Assembly: GCA_028023455.1 (NCBI GenBank)
Contig: JAQFVV010000507.1
Span: forward strand, 122,501-186,500
DNA from: Epiperipatus broadwayi
Lineage: Eukaryota; Onychophora; Udeonychophora; Euonychophora; Peripatidae
Length of the DNA: 64,000 nt
Direction: 5' to 3'
Position numbers and translations under genes: made by a program. The notes beneath the pieces are model-generated. The model did no database searches and was not told where the DNA came from. It was given only the letters and a program-made list of their open reading frames with translations. Below are positions 23,491 through 36,289 of this stretch, in pieces. How positions within the stretch are numbered: the first letter of the stretch is position 1; every line of letters starts with the position of its first letter.

Positions 23491-24880
23491 GTCCTTTAAT
23501 TCTTACACCTTAAATATTACAATATACATACATAAACTGATTTAAAATTTCAATTTATTAACAAATGATTATATATTAGATATTATTTGTCATTAAAGCA
23601 CTTGTTGTTGTTTTAATATAAATGCATTATACACATCTGCTATACATATCAGTTGTACACAATGTAGGTTGGAAATTAAATTGTCATTGGTTCTCTGTGG
23701 GAATCATTTATAAATTTAATCATAATTCATTATATTTGTGTTTACAATATTATCATTATTTAATATTTCTCTTCAGAATTTAATTCACAGTTTCATCATT
23801 AGATATGTTTAAAAAGATAGATCATGCTGTAGATATTTTATATTTGTGTTATTTATGCATATTTTTCACATATGAGATAGAAATCATTTTTAATTTTAGT
23901 TATAGAAGTTTCATATATTAAGAGTTATATATATAGTCCATGATAAATGTTTATTGAATTCTCAGAATTAATGAAGATATAATGTAAAATATTGAATTTA
24001 GGGACCATAATAGAAGCCTTATTATAAATAATAAATCTAAAGAGTTCATACTTGTAGTCCAAAAAAGGAGTACAGTTTTAATCGAAAATGAAGCAAATAA
24101 ATATCTCACAAAGTAGAAAAAAAATATTTATAATTTTTTTTTTAAGTTAAACGATCTAATCTTGAGAATGTATTGATGATCCTAAATTATTAATTTAAGA
24201 AGCTATTATGATTTTCATTATTTTTTATTGCATCTTTCTGTGTGTTAAATAATAATAGATAGTTTTTATGTAGATACAAAGGTCAATCCATGTCTATTGC
24301 TAGCAAATATTGTTAATTTAAATAATATTGAATTAAAATGAAAACTTGAAAGATAAATAAATATTGTATGTGTTATATATATCATTTGTTTTATATGAAA
24401 TGACTTTGTGATTTATTTGAAATTTCTTTTTTTATTTATTTTTCTCTTTTCGGTATAAAGGTCAGTAGGTAATGCTTGAGACTTACAATTACTTAAGTGA
24501 TAATTTTATGTTTTGCTAATATTCAATTTCATAATTATTTATCTAAGCCATCACTAATTATTATATTGTTTTATATATAATCCCCATCTGCTAATATAGG
24601 TTGGATTCAATAAAATTCCCTTTGTTTCCAACTTATATTTTGGTGAATAATTAAATCACTGATCATGTTAACTCTGAGAATAAATCATTTACTCTCTCTT
24701 GTTATTGGTTTTTGGTGTCCAGGTATATTTTATGTATAGCTAGTCAGATAGGCAATATTATAATTGTAATCAATGATTAAACCATCTAATAATTGGGGTG
24801 ATTTTATTTTCCATTACATTTGGCTTCCCAACTTGGGACTTTGATGAAAATAAGCCAAGATCTGAGATAAATTACAATGG
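23490..24880. other. AT-rich non-coding DNA, no gene seen
   Basis: I find no protein-like frame, inverted repeat or CpG cluster in this stretch. Confidence 0.6.
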
Positions 24881-24945
24881 AGTATATTTTCCATTACAAT
24901 ATATATATATATATATTTTCCATTACAATATATATATATATATAA
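24881..24945. repeat. Two-copy 29-bp tandem repeat with (AT)n
   Basis: TATTTTCCATTACAAT followed by an AT run occurs twice, exactly 29 bp apart. A third related TATTTTCCATTACAT lies at about 24808. It probably arose by slippage. Confidence 0.9.
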
Positions 24946-25242
24946 ATTAATAATTATGGATTAGAAATTAATAACTACAAATACTTTGATCAGATTATTA
25001 ATATGAATGGAAATATAATGAATGAAGTTAATCATAGAATTAAAGCAAGAAAGATACATGCCTAAGTATTTAAAAAATAATTTTGGTAGTTTTCTATTTT
25101 CTCATGTCAACCCTTTGATGGCATTGATGCTAATCAAAAACACATACATATTACAATTCCGGGTTGGGCCTGTCATTCTATTTATATAAATATCGACTTT
25201 TTTAGTTTTGTAATAGGAAATTAAAAGAACATTACTATTTAA

Positions 25243-26240
25243 AAAACAAAAATTTAGAAATTCACATTAAATTTAAAAATGATATCCAAATAATTGACGG
25301 TTTTTGGACAGTAATTAATCATAAAATGGGGTGGGATGGGGTGTATCTATAAAAAGTTATGGTATTTTTTTAATAGAAAATAATATGCAATTATATATTT
25401 TTCAATTTACACAAAATTTCTACATTCAAGCTAAATTTAAAAATGATACCCGAATAATTTGCTTTTTTTTTGACAGTAATTAATCAGAAAGTGGGTTCTT
25501 TTTGTTAGTATGTATATATAAAAAGTACAATTCTTTAAATACTACATTTAAAAATGATACCCGACTATCTTGCAATTTTTTTTGGGACAGTAATAAATCA
25601 GAAAGTGGATTGTTTTTGTTAGTGTATAGATATCAAACATAATATTATTTAAATACTAAATTTAAAAATGATACCCGAACAACTTTTTTTTTGTATTGAC
25701 AGTAATTAATCAGAAAGTAGGTTTTATTTTCCTTGTGTGTATATATAGAAAAAGTTACAGTCTTTTTTGAATAGAAAATAATATGCAATTCTACATTATT
25801 CAATTTACCCACAACATTTAAAAATTCACACTAAATTTTCAAATGATACCCAACTAATTTGCTTTTTTTTGAACAGTAATGAATCAGAAAGAGGGTTTTT
25901 TTATTAGTGTGTATATATAAAAAGGTATTGTTATTTAAATACTAAATTTAAAAATGATACCTGACTATTTTGCATTTTTTGGACAGTAATTAATCAGAAA
26001 GTGTTTTTTTTGTTATTGTGTATATATAAAAAGTATTGTAATTCAAATATGACATTTAAAAATCAAACCCGACTAATTTGCTTTTTTTTATTTTGGACAG
26101 TAATTAATCAGAAACTGGATTGTTTTTGTTAATGTGTGTGCATATAAAAACGAATCTTATTTAAATAGTAAATGTAAAAATAATACCCAACTAATTTTCT
26201 TTTTTTTGGACAGTAATTAATACTCAGACACTAGGTTGTT
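25243..26240. repeat. Minisatellite, eight diverged ~110-bp units
   Basis: Each unit contains AAATTTAAAAATGATACCCGA, a T-rich run, then GACAGTAATTAATCAGAAAG, then GTGTATATATAAAAAG. Units begin near 25270, 25430, 25545, 25655, 25832, 25945, 26050 and 26170. The spacing is mostly 105-120 bp, but two gaps are 160-177 bp. These longer gaps hold a shared insert (GAATAGAAAATAATATGCAA-like followed by TTCACA), so short and long unit types alternate. No coding potential is seen. Confidence 0.9.
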
Positions 26241-26544
26241 TTTTATTTGTGCATATATATCAAAAGTAACTTGTCACAGATAAATTCTCACAAAAACATT
26301 ACTTTTCATGTGATCGTCACCTTAAAAGCAATTTTTGAGGGTTACCCATTCGTAATGGAACCTTCATGACATTGTTAATAAAGTTATGACATAACAGTAG
26401 GTTAGAACACTTGAAAAAAAAACCTTTGTAATGAAATTTTAAATAATTATGACAGGTTAAAATCCACACTCTCTCACATGAAAGTATAGAGAAAATAGAC
26501 ATTCTAGCATTATGATCAAGTTAATACACAACCAATCATGGCAG

Positions 26545-26725
26545 CCAATAAGGCAATTGTCTGTGCTTTTAGCATAGAAAAAAAGTCAGACCGGCTTAGC
26601 CAGCAGGGACTCTTTCTGTGTTTTATCATAGAAATAAGCCTCTTAGGTTGACTGAGGCTGCCGCAAGAACTCTTTCTGTGTTTTATCATAGAAAGAAGCC
26701 TTTTGGGTTGGGTGTAGGCCACTGA
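26545..26725. repeat. 60-bp tandem repeat, about three copies
   Basis: ACTCTTTCTGTGTTTTATCA begins at 26609 and again at 26669, exactly 60 bp apart. A diverged third copy lies at about 26555. On the minus strand this gives a 68-codon frame repeating QPKRLLSMIKHRKS. Because 60 is a multiple of three, the repeat keeps one frame open, so the frame is likely a by-product of the repeat. The array is less AT-rich than its flanks, and ACCAATCATGG is present just upstream at about 26531. Confidence 0.85.
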
Positions 26726-26729
26726 AAAG

Positions 26730-27815
26730 GTATATTTTTAGGAATTGACATAAAAATAGCACCATCATGTGGCTGACACAAGAGAATAGTAAACAACCAG
26801 AATTTTTAAATCATACACTCAATTGTTTCTTTTTAGTGATCATCAAAAGTATTTGCTTTGTTTCATAGTTATTTATATAATAATTATTTTTAAAAAACTT
26901 TTGTTTTACATTATTAGAATTTGATTTATTTGAATATATTTTATTTATAAAAATTTTAATCAACAAATTTAATCATAATGGTAAACAGAAAACTATAGTG
27001 GTAATATTGTTAATGCCTTTTTAAACACTTATTAACACAGTACTCCATAAACATTGTAATTGCAATTTTAAATCATAGAACATAATTTGACATATTTATA
27101 ACATCTTCATATTTATTCACTCATATTTAAAAAAAAAGATTATTCAATTAATGTTTCATTAAGTTTCACCTTTCACCAGATGAGCTAATTTTTATTACAC
27201 AATCCAATCAGAAAAAAGTTAATTGTTCTCATTATGTATTACTTTCATTATTATTTTTTCAATATTTGAAAAGTTCAAATATGATTTTTTAGGATGATTT
27301 TCATTTGTAACTTATATTTCTAACAAGTCAAGTCCAATTTATTAAATTTTAATACATAATAAAGGTTTATTCTAAAATAAAATGTTGAATGATTACAAAA
27401 ATTGCCACCAGGTTGAAACAATGAAAATGTTTTCACCACTTAAATGGTTATCCTTACAACTGTTCTCTACCAATCAATGCTCTTGTAGGCATGGTTCAGA
27501 TCCTTTGAAGTTTATTTTAGCTGTAGACTTGTTAGACTTCTGTGCTCTTCATTTTTTGACACTAATAAATCAATAATAGTTTCTATTATCAAAATGAATA
27601 CAAAATTAGTAAAATAGCATTATAAGTATTGCAGGAGAGTGAAAGAAAATTGAAAACTCAGGAATACTCTCTCCAAAGATCTCCAAATAAAATACTTTGT
27701 AATTATTAATAGCAGTATTAAACTTTTTATATTAAGTATTGCATGTGAATAATAGATTTTTTTTTAAATGTTTTTTTTTTAAATAAAAGACTTTTAATTG
27801 AATACATATATATTT
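26730..27815. other. AT-rich non-coding DNA, no gene identified
   Basis: A 64-codon plus-strand frame at 27382-27576 lies in a slightly less AT-rich patch, but it has no recognisable motif. Confidence 0.5.
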
Positions 27816-27819
27816 ATAT

Positions 27820-28034
27820 ACAAATATTAAATCACCTCATATGGTTACGAAATTTAGAACCCCCCTCTGTAAAATAAATACAGACTAATATATTTATATA
27901 TTTATTTCACTGAGGATGTTTCTGAATTTGATGATTTTAAGGCTGGCTATTTTGAAATATGGACTCTAATATAGTTATTTCATAGAGGTCGGTTCTGAAT
28001 TTCCTAACTATGTGGGGTGATTTAATACTTGGAT
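27820..28034. mobile_element. Non-coding MITE-like element with ~55-bp terminal inverted repeats
   Basis: The left arm (about 27822-27880) reads AAATATTAAATCACCTCATA, then GGTTACGAAATTTAGAACC. Its reverse complement appears at 27973-28032 with about 85% identity by eye. The centre is about 90 bp and AT-rich. The size (215 bp) and lack of coding sequence fit a miniature inverted-repeat element. I cannot fix a target-site duplication. Confidence 0.75.
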
Positions 28035-28139
28035 ATTTATTTCTGTTTAGTGTCATGCACTGGGATTATTTTCATATATATTTATGTTCACACATTTAAA
28101 ATATTACAATTGTGTTATTTTCAAGATTTATCATGATTT

Positions 28140-29330
28140 TCAATGCACATATATTTATATATATTAAACCCAAATATGCATTTAGATAAATTGGAATAAA
28201 TATATAAATAAACTTATTAACAAAGTTTAATTAACTAGTCAATCAAATTTCTGGAAATATTCACATACAAAATTAGACATTACATTAAAATAACTAGCCA
28301 ATAATTATCTCTAAGACAATAATTTTTATGAATTCAACATCATTCATCAGTTAACAATGAGATATCTACTACTATACTTTATTGTAATATGCAATCTTTC
28401 TTTAATATGATTATTAAATGTAAGATGATGATTCTGACCTAAACATAAAATAATCATGACCAATCTAACAAATGCAAACATTTAACTATTATGACAAAAT
28501 AACTTAAGGTATGGTTGAAACTAACTATAAATTTTAACTCTTTAAATATTAGTTAACAATAATTGATTCACTATATTGTTACAGGAGTATAAATGCTACT
28601 AAAGAAAAATAAATATATAAATTACCTTAATAACCAAGTTTTATTAATCAGTCAATCAAATCATCACTAAAAATATTCATTTTCAATCTTAGACATTACA
28701 TTGCAGTATATTAGCAGATATTTCATTAATGACAGGTTATGAACAATTATCTCAGGAGAGATTATTAGCTAGTTATTTTAATGTGATATATAACATTATA
28801 AATGAATATTACTGCAGGTTTGATTGATAAGGATATTTATTCCAGTCTATTTATACATTTATTCTAGTTTAGCAGTGCTGTTGATGAAGAGTTAATTGGT
28901 TGGTTATTTTAATGTGATGTCTAATATTGTAAACGAATATTATAGAAATTTGATTGATTGATTAGTCAAACTTGGTTAATAAATTAATTTATATATTTCT
29001 TCTAGTTTATACATATTTATTTGATTTATAATGTAGTGAATCATTTAATACTTAAGCACTAAAATTAGTATTTGATTTTAACTCTGCCTTAAGCTACTTT
29101 GTTGAAATATTTAAATTTGTTAGACTGTATTGTGATTATGTTAAGCTTTAAAATGTGACAAGTCTTGAATTTGGTATATGAAAAAGACTTTGCATATTAC
29201 ATCGAAATATATTAGTAGATAGCTGATTACCAACTGATATGTGATTTGGAGAGATGATTGAGAGGTTATTTTAATGTAATGTCTAAAGTTGTAAATGAAT
29301 AATGTCAGCAATTTGATTCTAATATTTTGC
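28140..29330. repeat. Cluster of inverted and direct copies of a ~120-bp repeat
   Basis: A unit with AGTCAATCAAAT, GAAATATTCA, then TTAGACATTACATTAAAATA appears at about 28193-28310 and 28609-28720. Its reverse complement (TATTTTAATGTGATGTCTAA ... TTTGATTGATTGATTAGTCA) appears at about 28780-28850, 28890-29010 and partly at 29255-29325. Two copies face one way and three the other, so the whole block can form large hairpins. It is probably a MITE family with nested or tandem insertions. Confidence 0.65.
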
Positions 29331-29334
29331 TAGT

Positions 29335-30143
29335 AAATTTATATTGGTATTGTCTAAGTGTGGAATGCTTTCATATAAATATATATGTATATAATTTTAA
29401 AGTAAATAAAAATGACCTAAACTAGTCATTACATATCTTTCATAATTAGCATTTAACATCTATATTAATAGTAGTAACTACTTTACAGTATTCTATTTTA
29501 TGGCCATCTATATAGGCATAAACATTCAATAAATATTAGGTCATAATGCTAATTAGATAATTAATTTAATTTTTGATTTGCCTTTTTTAATCTAAAAGTT
29601 ACTTTTATTCCCATTATGATATTCAAGTTATTTATTTAAAATTTTAATTACTATAAGATTTTTAAATCTTAATTCAAACTTTTCATTTAGATATATACCA
29701 TAAGTCTGAAACTATATATTTTAGTAATCTCAGTTGTTTGCTAACTATAGGCACTTTTAACTTTTTGGTTGTAGGATATATACAAATAGAACCCATAATT
29801 CTATTAGCTTGTATTTAGAATTTGTAATAACAGAAGTAATCAACTCTAAATTATTGTACTTTGAAACTATTTATGATAGCATAGTAATTAATAAAGGAAA
29901 ATAGACTAGAAATTAATCTGAATAACTTATTAGTACTTTCATCTAATATATATTAACTTACACAGATGATTCTAGAGTATAGTGACATAAAGTGCCTAAC
30001 CTTCTCATAATATTAAAATAAATTTTATTTTTTAAAATATTTTTATACCCCTTTATTAACTTACTCTATTTTTATCTGTCTGAATGGTAAAATCTTGTAA
30101 TTCAATTTTCACCCACTTTCCAATTTCCAATCTAATTAAGATT

Positions 30144-30189
<46 letters not shown>

Positions 30190-30560
30190 TGTGTGTGTAT
30201 TCTTAATGGCAATACATTTTCTTCAAGTTTGCAAACTATTTTAGCAAAAAAGTAGTAAAAGTTAAAAAATTTATTTTTACATGGAATTCAGTTTTCATAT
30301 GATATTACCATCTAGCAGTATTAAATACTATCTAAACTTTTTTTTTTCAAAAATTTCTGGGATTATATAAAACAAAAAGTAGAAAATATAAAAAAAGTTT
30401 TTTTTTTATTACAGAAATGCTTTTATTTATCTAAGTGCATTAAAAGGTAAAAAATATTTTTTTTAAATTTTCATAATATTCTTCATATTATGCAATCAAC
30501 AATAAAAGTATGAAGAAAAAATCAATTAATTAAAAAAGTTATCTTATTAAATCTGAAAAA
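29335..30560. other. AT-rich non-coding DNA, no gene seen
   Basis: It contains an (AT)n(GT)n compound microsatellite at 30145-30190 and several poly-A and poly-T runs. Nothing else is recognisable. Confidence 0.6.
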
Positions 30561-30562
30561 TA

Positions 30563-31693
30563 CCATGTTTCCCTAAAAATAAGACTGGGTCATATATTAA
30601 TTTTTGCTCCAAAAGAAACCTTAGGGCTTAGTTAGTGGTTGTCTTATTTTTTCATGTACAAAAATCTACATTTATTCATGTATAAAAGTACACATTTATT
30701 CAAAACTCAATCAACCTCTGAAACATGTTTTTTCAGCAAGACCTATGTGAATATTTAAATTTTCAGCTAGTACAAAATCTTGTCTGGGAGGTCAAAATAT
30801 TATTTTGTTTAAAACTACCATTAATTCAAGTGCTTATTGAAGACTTATGAGATAGGAGTGGTTATCCATACAAATGTGATGAAAAAATGCAAGCACAAAA
30901 ATTTAGAAAACATTTCTGTATTTCATACCACATTAAATATGATTATCTCAACACATGGCATATTGAATTATGAAGATTTATATAAGACAAAAATCACATC
31001 AATCCATTATCAAGGGTGCAAATTACTCATAACATTCCCACTTGGGTATTCTTTTTTAAATTTTTCTTAAGGAGAAACATTGATTTAACTTAAACTAAAC
31101 TTTAATTATTAAAATGACTAACATTATTTAAACTTTTTAAGGTGAGGAAAAATGATTTAAGAAACAAAGTTGATTTTCTTTTTATCTCAAAAATTTAAAA
31201 GCTACCACAATCAAATTCTAAAAGTAAGTAGAGCAGTCTAAATCTAAGTATCAAATATAAATAAAACAAGTACCTAAAATTACATAAGTGAAATTATAAA
31301 TTGTCCAATATACTGTCTTGTGGTAGGTCAAACTTGAAAAGTTTGTTAAAATAATTCATAAAGTCAATAAATTGATTATCTTAAATCCAAGCCACTGACA
31401 GGAAATTGTTTCTTTATGCAGGTAGAATTATTTTTATTAAAAATGTTTAGCAGGAAAATACCCGAATACCATTATAATTTATATTATCATTTATTTAAAG
31501 CATTAATGTCACTCATATTATTTATTTATACATATATTATTTTATAATTCAATACATACATCATATTCTTCAACAAACAAAAAGAAATCCATCCATCTGG
31601 CTGATGATCTTAACTAGGGCTTATATATAAGCATCCTGAAAAATCATGCTAGAGTTTATTTTCCAGTTAGGTTTTATTTTCTGGGAAACATAG
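30563..31693. mobile_element. TA-flanked DNA transposon (mariner/pogo-type), decayed
   Basis: The left end CCATGTTTCCCTAAAAATAA is inverted at the right end (...CTGGGAAACATAG), and both ends are flanked by TA (30561-30562 and 31694-31695), the Tc1/mariner-pogo target. The subterminal words GACTGGGTCATATATTAATT with TTGCTCCAAAAG at the left, and the inverse of ATGATTTTTCAGGATGCTTA at the right, are familiar from an element family found in many animal genomes with GTTTCCCCGAAAATAAGAC ends (from memory, not searched). A 77-codon frame at 30837-31070 lies inside but shows no DDE motif. The transposase is lost or unreadable. Confidence 0.7.
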
Positions 31694-31699
31694 TACAAG

Positions 31700-34600
31700 A
31701 CATTGATTTATCTGCAAGTCTATTTAAATAATTCTTTGTCCCACAATTTTATTTTGATGGCATAATACTGTATCAGGCATATTTGTATACTCATGCAACA
31801 AAATCCAGAGTTCTGGAAAATTACATTAAAGCTAATCCAGATGAGGGGTTGAGACCTCAAATCTGACCACACTTCAACTCACTTACCAGTGCTCCATGAT
31901 TTATTACCCTACAGATGACATATATGAGGTTAAACTCAGTCTCAATTTAATTCATGAAATGACTTAAAAAAGGGTGGAACATGTGACTCTGGAACGACCA
32001 ATAAATTACTAATAATATTAACAAGCACACACTGTACAAAGTAACACATTAATACTAAAATTAGATAGATTTGGAGTGATTTGAGTTATAGTGCGAAAGA
32101 TACATTAACAGAATTACAATTTAAATAGCTTTAATAAATTAAACAGCAAATTAATTAATATAAAAACAAACAGATGTGCATTGGCTACGTTTTACACATG
32201 CAGGTGTTATAACAATGATGAGCTAATTTAGATTATAGGAATCTCATCTTTTAAAATACATTTTAGATATATTATTATTGTTTATTATCTGCAACTAATA
32301 TTCATGCTTAGAAAAATGTTATGCCAACTATTCTGGGTTTTCTACGGGAAGCTAAATCTTACAGAAATTATATATGGTAAAACAATTTATTCATGCTGAC
32401 ATATACATTATGAACAATAAATATGCTCCATATACAGATTACTTAAGTAAACTAGATTTCATGTTCAGACTAATGCGGAAGTTTATGATAATAGGGTGCA
32501 ACGAACTGGTGATTGTAGCGGAGCTTCTGATACTACGTTGCTAAATTACTACTAAGGGTTGTGGTGTGAATTAATGAAATGTTAAAAAATCTAAATCAGA
32601 ATATAGATAGAGAGAATATAAACAAGAATTTTTTTGATGAAAGCTGTAGTCTATTGCAAATTTTGTATCCCATTTATTGTTTTTTAATATTAACTCTGAG
32701 GTATTATGGGAGAATTAGAAGAACAGCATTTTATTACAGATTGTTTATAAATGATTAATAGTTTTAGATATGGTAGAATTATTTACATTAAATTAATTTA
32801 AATGCTATTAAAAATGTATGGATTTTCCTTAAAATTATTCCTTAAAATTATACATAGAAAAAACTGAATTATATTAGCCAAGATGGTAATTAGGATTCAA
32901 AACAATAAATTTCAGATATAAACAAATTGATGATGATGTAAAAAAAGTAGTATATACAAGGTTGAATTTTTTTTTAAACCGAAGGCTTAAGCGGTAAAAT
33001 TTAGAGGGCAGAAAGTTTTTTTTTTAAAAAAATTATAAGAAATGGATGTATTACATATATATACAGTACTATATTTATATTAATAATTTTTGCTGATTTA
33101 TTTTCAATTCACACGTATTTTGAAGAAATGTCCACTAACTACATGAATAACTATAGGCGACAAACAGCATTTAATGATCCTGTCCTCTTTTTAAACTTAT
33201 AATAGAAAATGTTTTAGAAAATCAATACTAATAATATAAAGTTTGAAGTCTTATATAGTTCGTGTTAACTTTATATCGTTTTTATTTATTTATTTAATCA
33301 CTTTATTTTATAAAAAGAAAGTCTTTTTTTTTTCACAAAGTACACCTTTTTAAACTGATTTTTTTTTTCAAAGTATAAATTTTATTTTTATATTTGGATT
33401 CTATTTGAATAAAAGAAATTTAAATTCTACACAATTAATTAGTAGCGTAATGAGGCTAAGCCATTTATCACTTGTCTGAAAATGATTTATGAATGTGAAA
33501 CTTTTAATCCCAGCCAGCCAAAGATTCATTAATGGCTTTATTAAAACCATAGAAACTCTTTGGATAAATCTTCATAAATATTGCATTCTAAAATAGTCAC
33601 ATTTTGTTCTTTAACGTCTTTATTGCCGAACTCTTTTCTTTCATAAAGTGCATTTATGTAAACAGAAGCTAATTCTTTGTGTTAAAAAATTGAGTGATTT
33701 TAATGTGTTTATTTTTAAAACACCAAAAAGCTAAAATAAAGATTATTATTCACTTTTGAATATATGAATATTAACATTTTTTTCATGTGTGTATTTATAT
33801 GTATATATCATTCATACGTTTAAAAAAAATACTGTAGATAGAAAAATACATTTAAATAAAAAGACATTACAAATCCAAATTCACTGACTGTTACTTCAAA
33901 GCATTTCAAAAGAGAAAATGAAAACCGTTCTGTTTGTTTTTGATAATTTAAAATGCAAAGAAATTATTTCGAGCAAATTAACAAAATATTCAAATGACAA
34001 AAGTTAAATGACTCTGTAGCAATATTAAATTTTTACATAAAACATTTTAAATGTAGAAATAAAAGAAATTAAAATAACTGCTTATAAAATATGCAGCGAA
34101 GAAAAACAGTTTAATTTTTTTCTGAAAATATTTATGAAACTAGACATTCTACTTTTAATTCTTTTTAAAAGTCATAAATAAAACAATTTCTTTGATATGT
34201 ATGAGATGGATCTAATGATAAACACCAAAAAAATAAAGGTGAATGCATAAAGAATTTTTAAATGGTTACTCCAATAAAAGAAAACCTAGGATTCACTAAA
34301 AATCTATCTAATGTGATAAGGTGAATCTAGGAACCTTAAAAATTGCTATGTAAAAAGTTTGAGCATCGAAAGTAACAGCCAGGATTGCAATCCAAGATCT
34401 TTTGGCCTCTATCGTTGGATCAAATATATTTATAGGTAAATTTGTAAGAAAAAAAATTTTTTTTAATAAGTAAAAGTTTATATAATAATTATGCTAAAGT
34501 TGTCAAGGTGACAACATTAATCAATAGCTTGATTACGCAATCACAATTTAAACAGGAAATAATAGAATGTGATTATAAAATGCCACATTTAAAACTGTAA

Positions 34601-36280
34601 ATATATTAAATGCTAACATTTTTAATAAATAAATAAAATACTAAATATCTATTTAAATAAACCACTGCTGAGAAGAAGAAAAAGGGTCTTACTATCAGAT
34701 CCTTTAAAGAGCAATAGAGAAAACGAAAGCATTACTTTCAGGCTTGGTAAATACTGGGCTTTTTATATTTGTTTTATCTGCTAGTAGCAACTAGATGTCT
34801 ATTTATTGACCAATAATTGAATGGTTAGCTATTGGTTTATTGTAATATTTAGTTGAAAATGTAAAACCTAAGTTTACTTGAAATAAAAAAAAACAAAAAC
34901 ATTTGTACTCCCTTAGATTCAAATTCAGATTATGAGTATGCTACAAAAATCTTATAACATAAATATTTTAATTTATATTTATTAATATAACTACTTTTCT
35001 AATGAAATATAAGATAGCTTATACTAAATTTATTCTACCTATATTAATATATTAAAGTTTAAAACCATATTTGAAAAATGAAATTTTGACATATTATGAC
35101 AATAATCTTGGGTCTGTGACATAATAAATGTAATGTAGCACTGCAGTAATTTATTTAAAAATATGTTATACATTGCATTTTAAGCTTAGTTTTACTATCA
35201 GTATTTTTCTTCTAATTAGAATCAGGTAAAAAACTAATATAAAAGAATTTATTTATCATTATGAATTGTCTTCTTCTGTGAATCTATATTTTGATATTTC
35301 TGAGAAAAAGGTGGGGAGGGGTATTAAAATATGTGGGCATTTTAACTGACAAATTTTTATGCTAAAATTATGAAATGGCATTAAGTTTTATATTTGTTTC
35401 CATTGCAATCTTTGGTTTACAAATCAGTGAGTAATTTGATAGAGGATTTTGTAGTTAGAGAATAATTTAACACTAAAGAATTAAATTGCCTAAGATATTA
35501 CATTAAAAGCAGAGTGTTAACTAATTATGGGATGAAACACTCAAAGAATTATATTTATTTTTTTAAAAATTATCCTTAGAAAAAGTAAAATTAATATCTT
35601 TTGCATTTAACAAAGGTTATGAGGCTTTTAAATTATTTTTTAGAATATGATTTAAGAAAACTATTAACATGATCAAAATAATTGAAACAATAACGAATAA
35701 AATAGAAAATTAATAAAAAATTTGATATTGACAAAAGTATAATTATCTATATGGAAAGTTTTTATTCTTATCCAAAAAATGTTTGGAAATTATGTAATTT
35801 ATTTTTTTATCATTGAATATTCAAATGTTATATAAACATTTAATTCAAATCTGATGAGCCAGGAGCAAGCAAAATATGCTAATTTTATTAAACATTTTTC
35901 TTTTAATAGATTTTGTAAAAAGTAATAGAAAATACTAATATTTTGAAATGGTGTCTTCCAGTATTACTATTACTATTAAATAATAAACTGCAGATTTCTA
36001 GTTTATTATTTAGTACAACATTATTATAACAACTTTGGAATTTAATTAGCATTTCTTATGCTTACATAAGCTGTTAAAACAGTAGCAACTATCTACCATA
36101 CAATAGTACCATCCAATGCAAGCCATAGAAATCAATGATTGCTAGAAGATTTGTGCATCAAAATCCCTATCTAGTATCTAATCACTCAATATTCCAGACC
36201 AATTTCCAGCTTGTGGTTTTAGATCAGTGAGAAATCTTGGATCTAAGCCACTGCACTTAGACTTTTGAATCTAATGCAGC
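31700..36280. other. AT-rich non-coding DNA, no gene seen
   Basis: No protein-like frame is found. A few CpGs cluster at 32470-32560, and homopolymer runs are frequent at 33000-33030 and 33320-33370. The block is otherwise featureless to the eye. Confidence 0.6.
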
Positions 36281-36289
36281 TCTTCAGCA

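Noticed and set aside
25243-26240. CRISPR-like array
   Set aside because: Unit sizes vary from about 105 to 177 bp, both repeat and spacer parts are related between units, and the DNA is animal-like.
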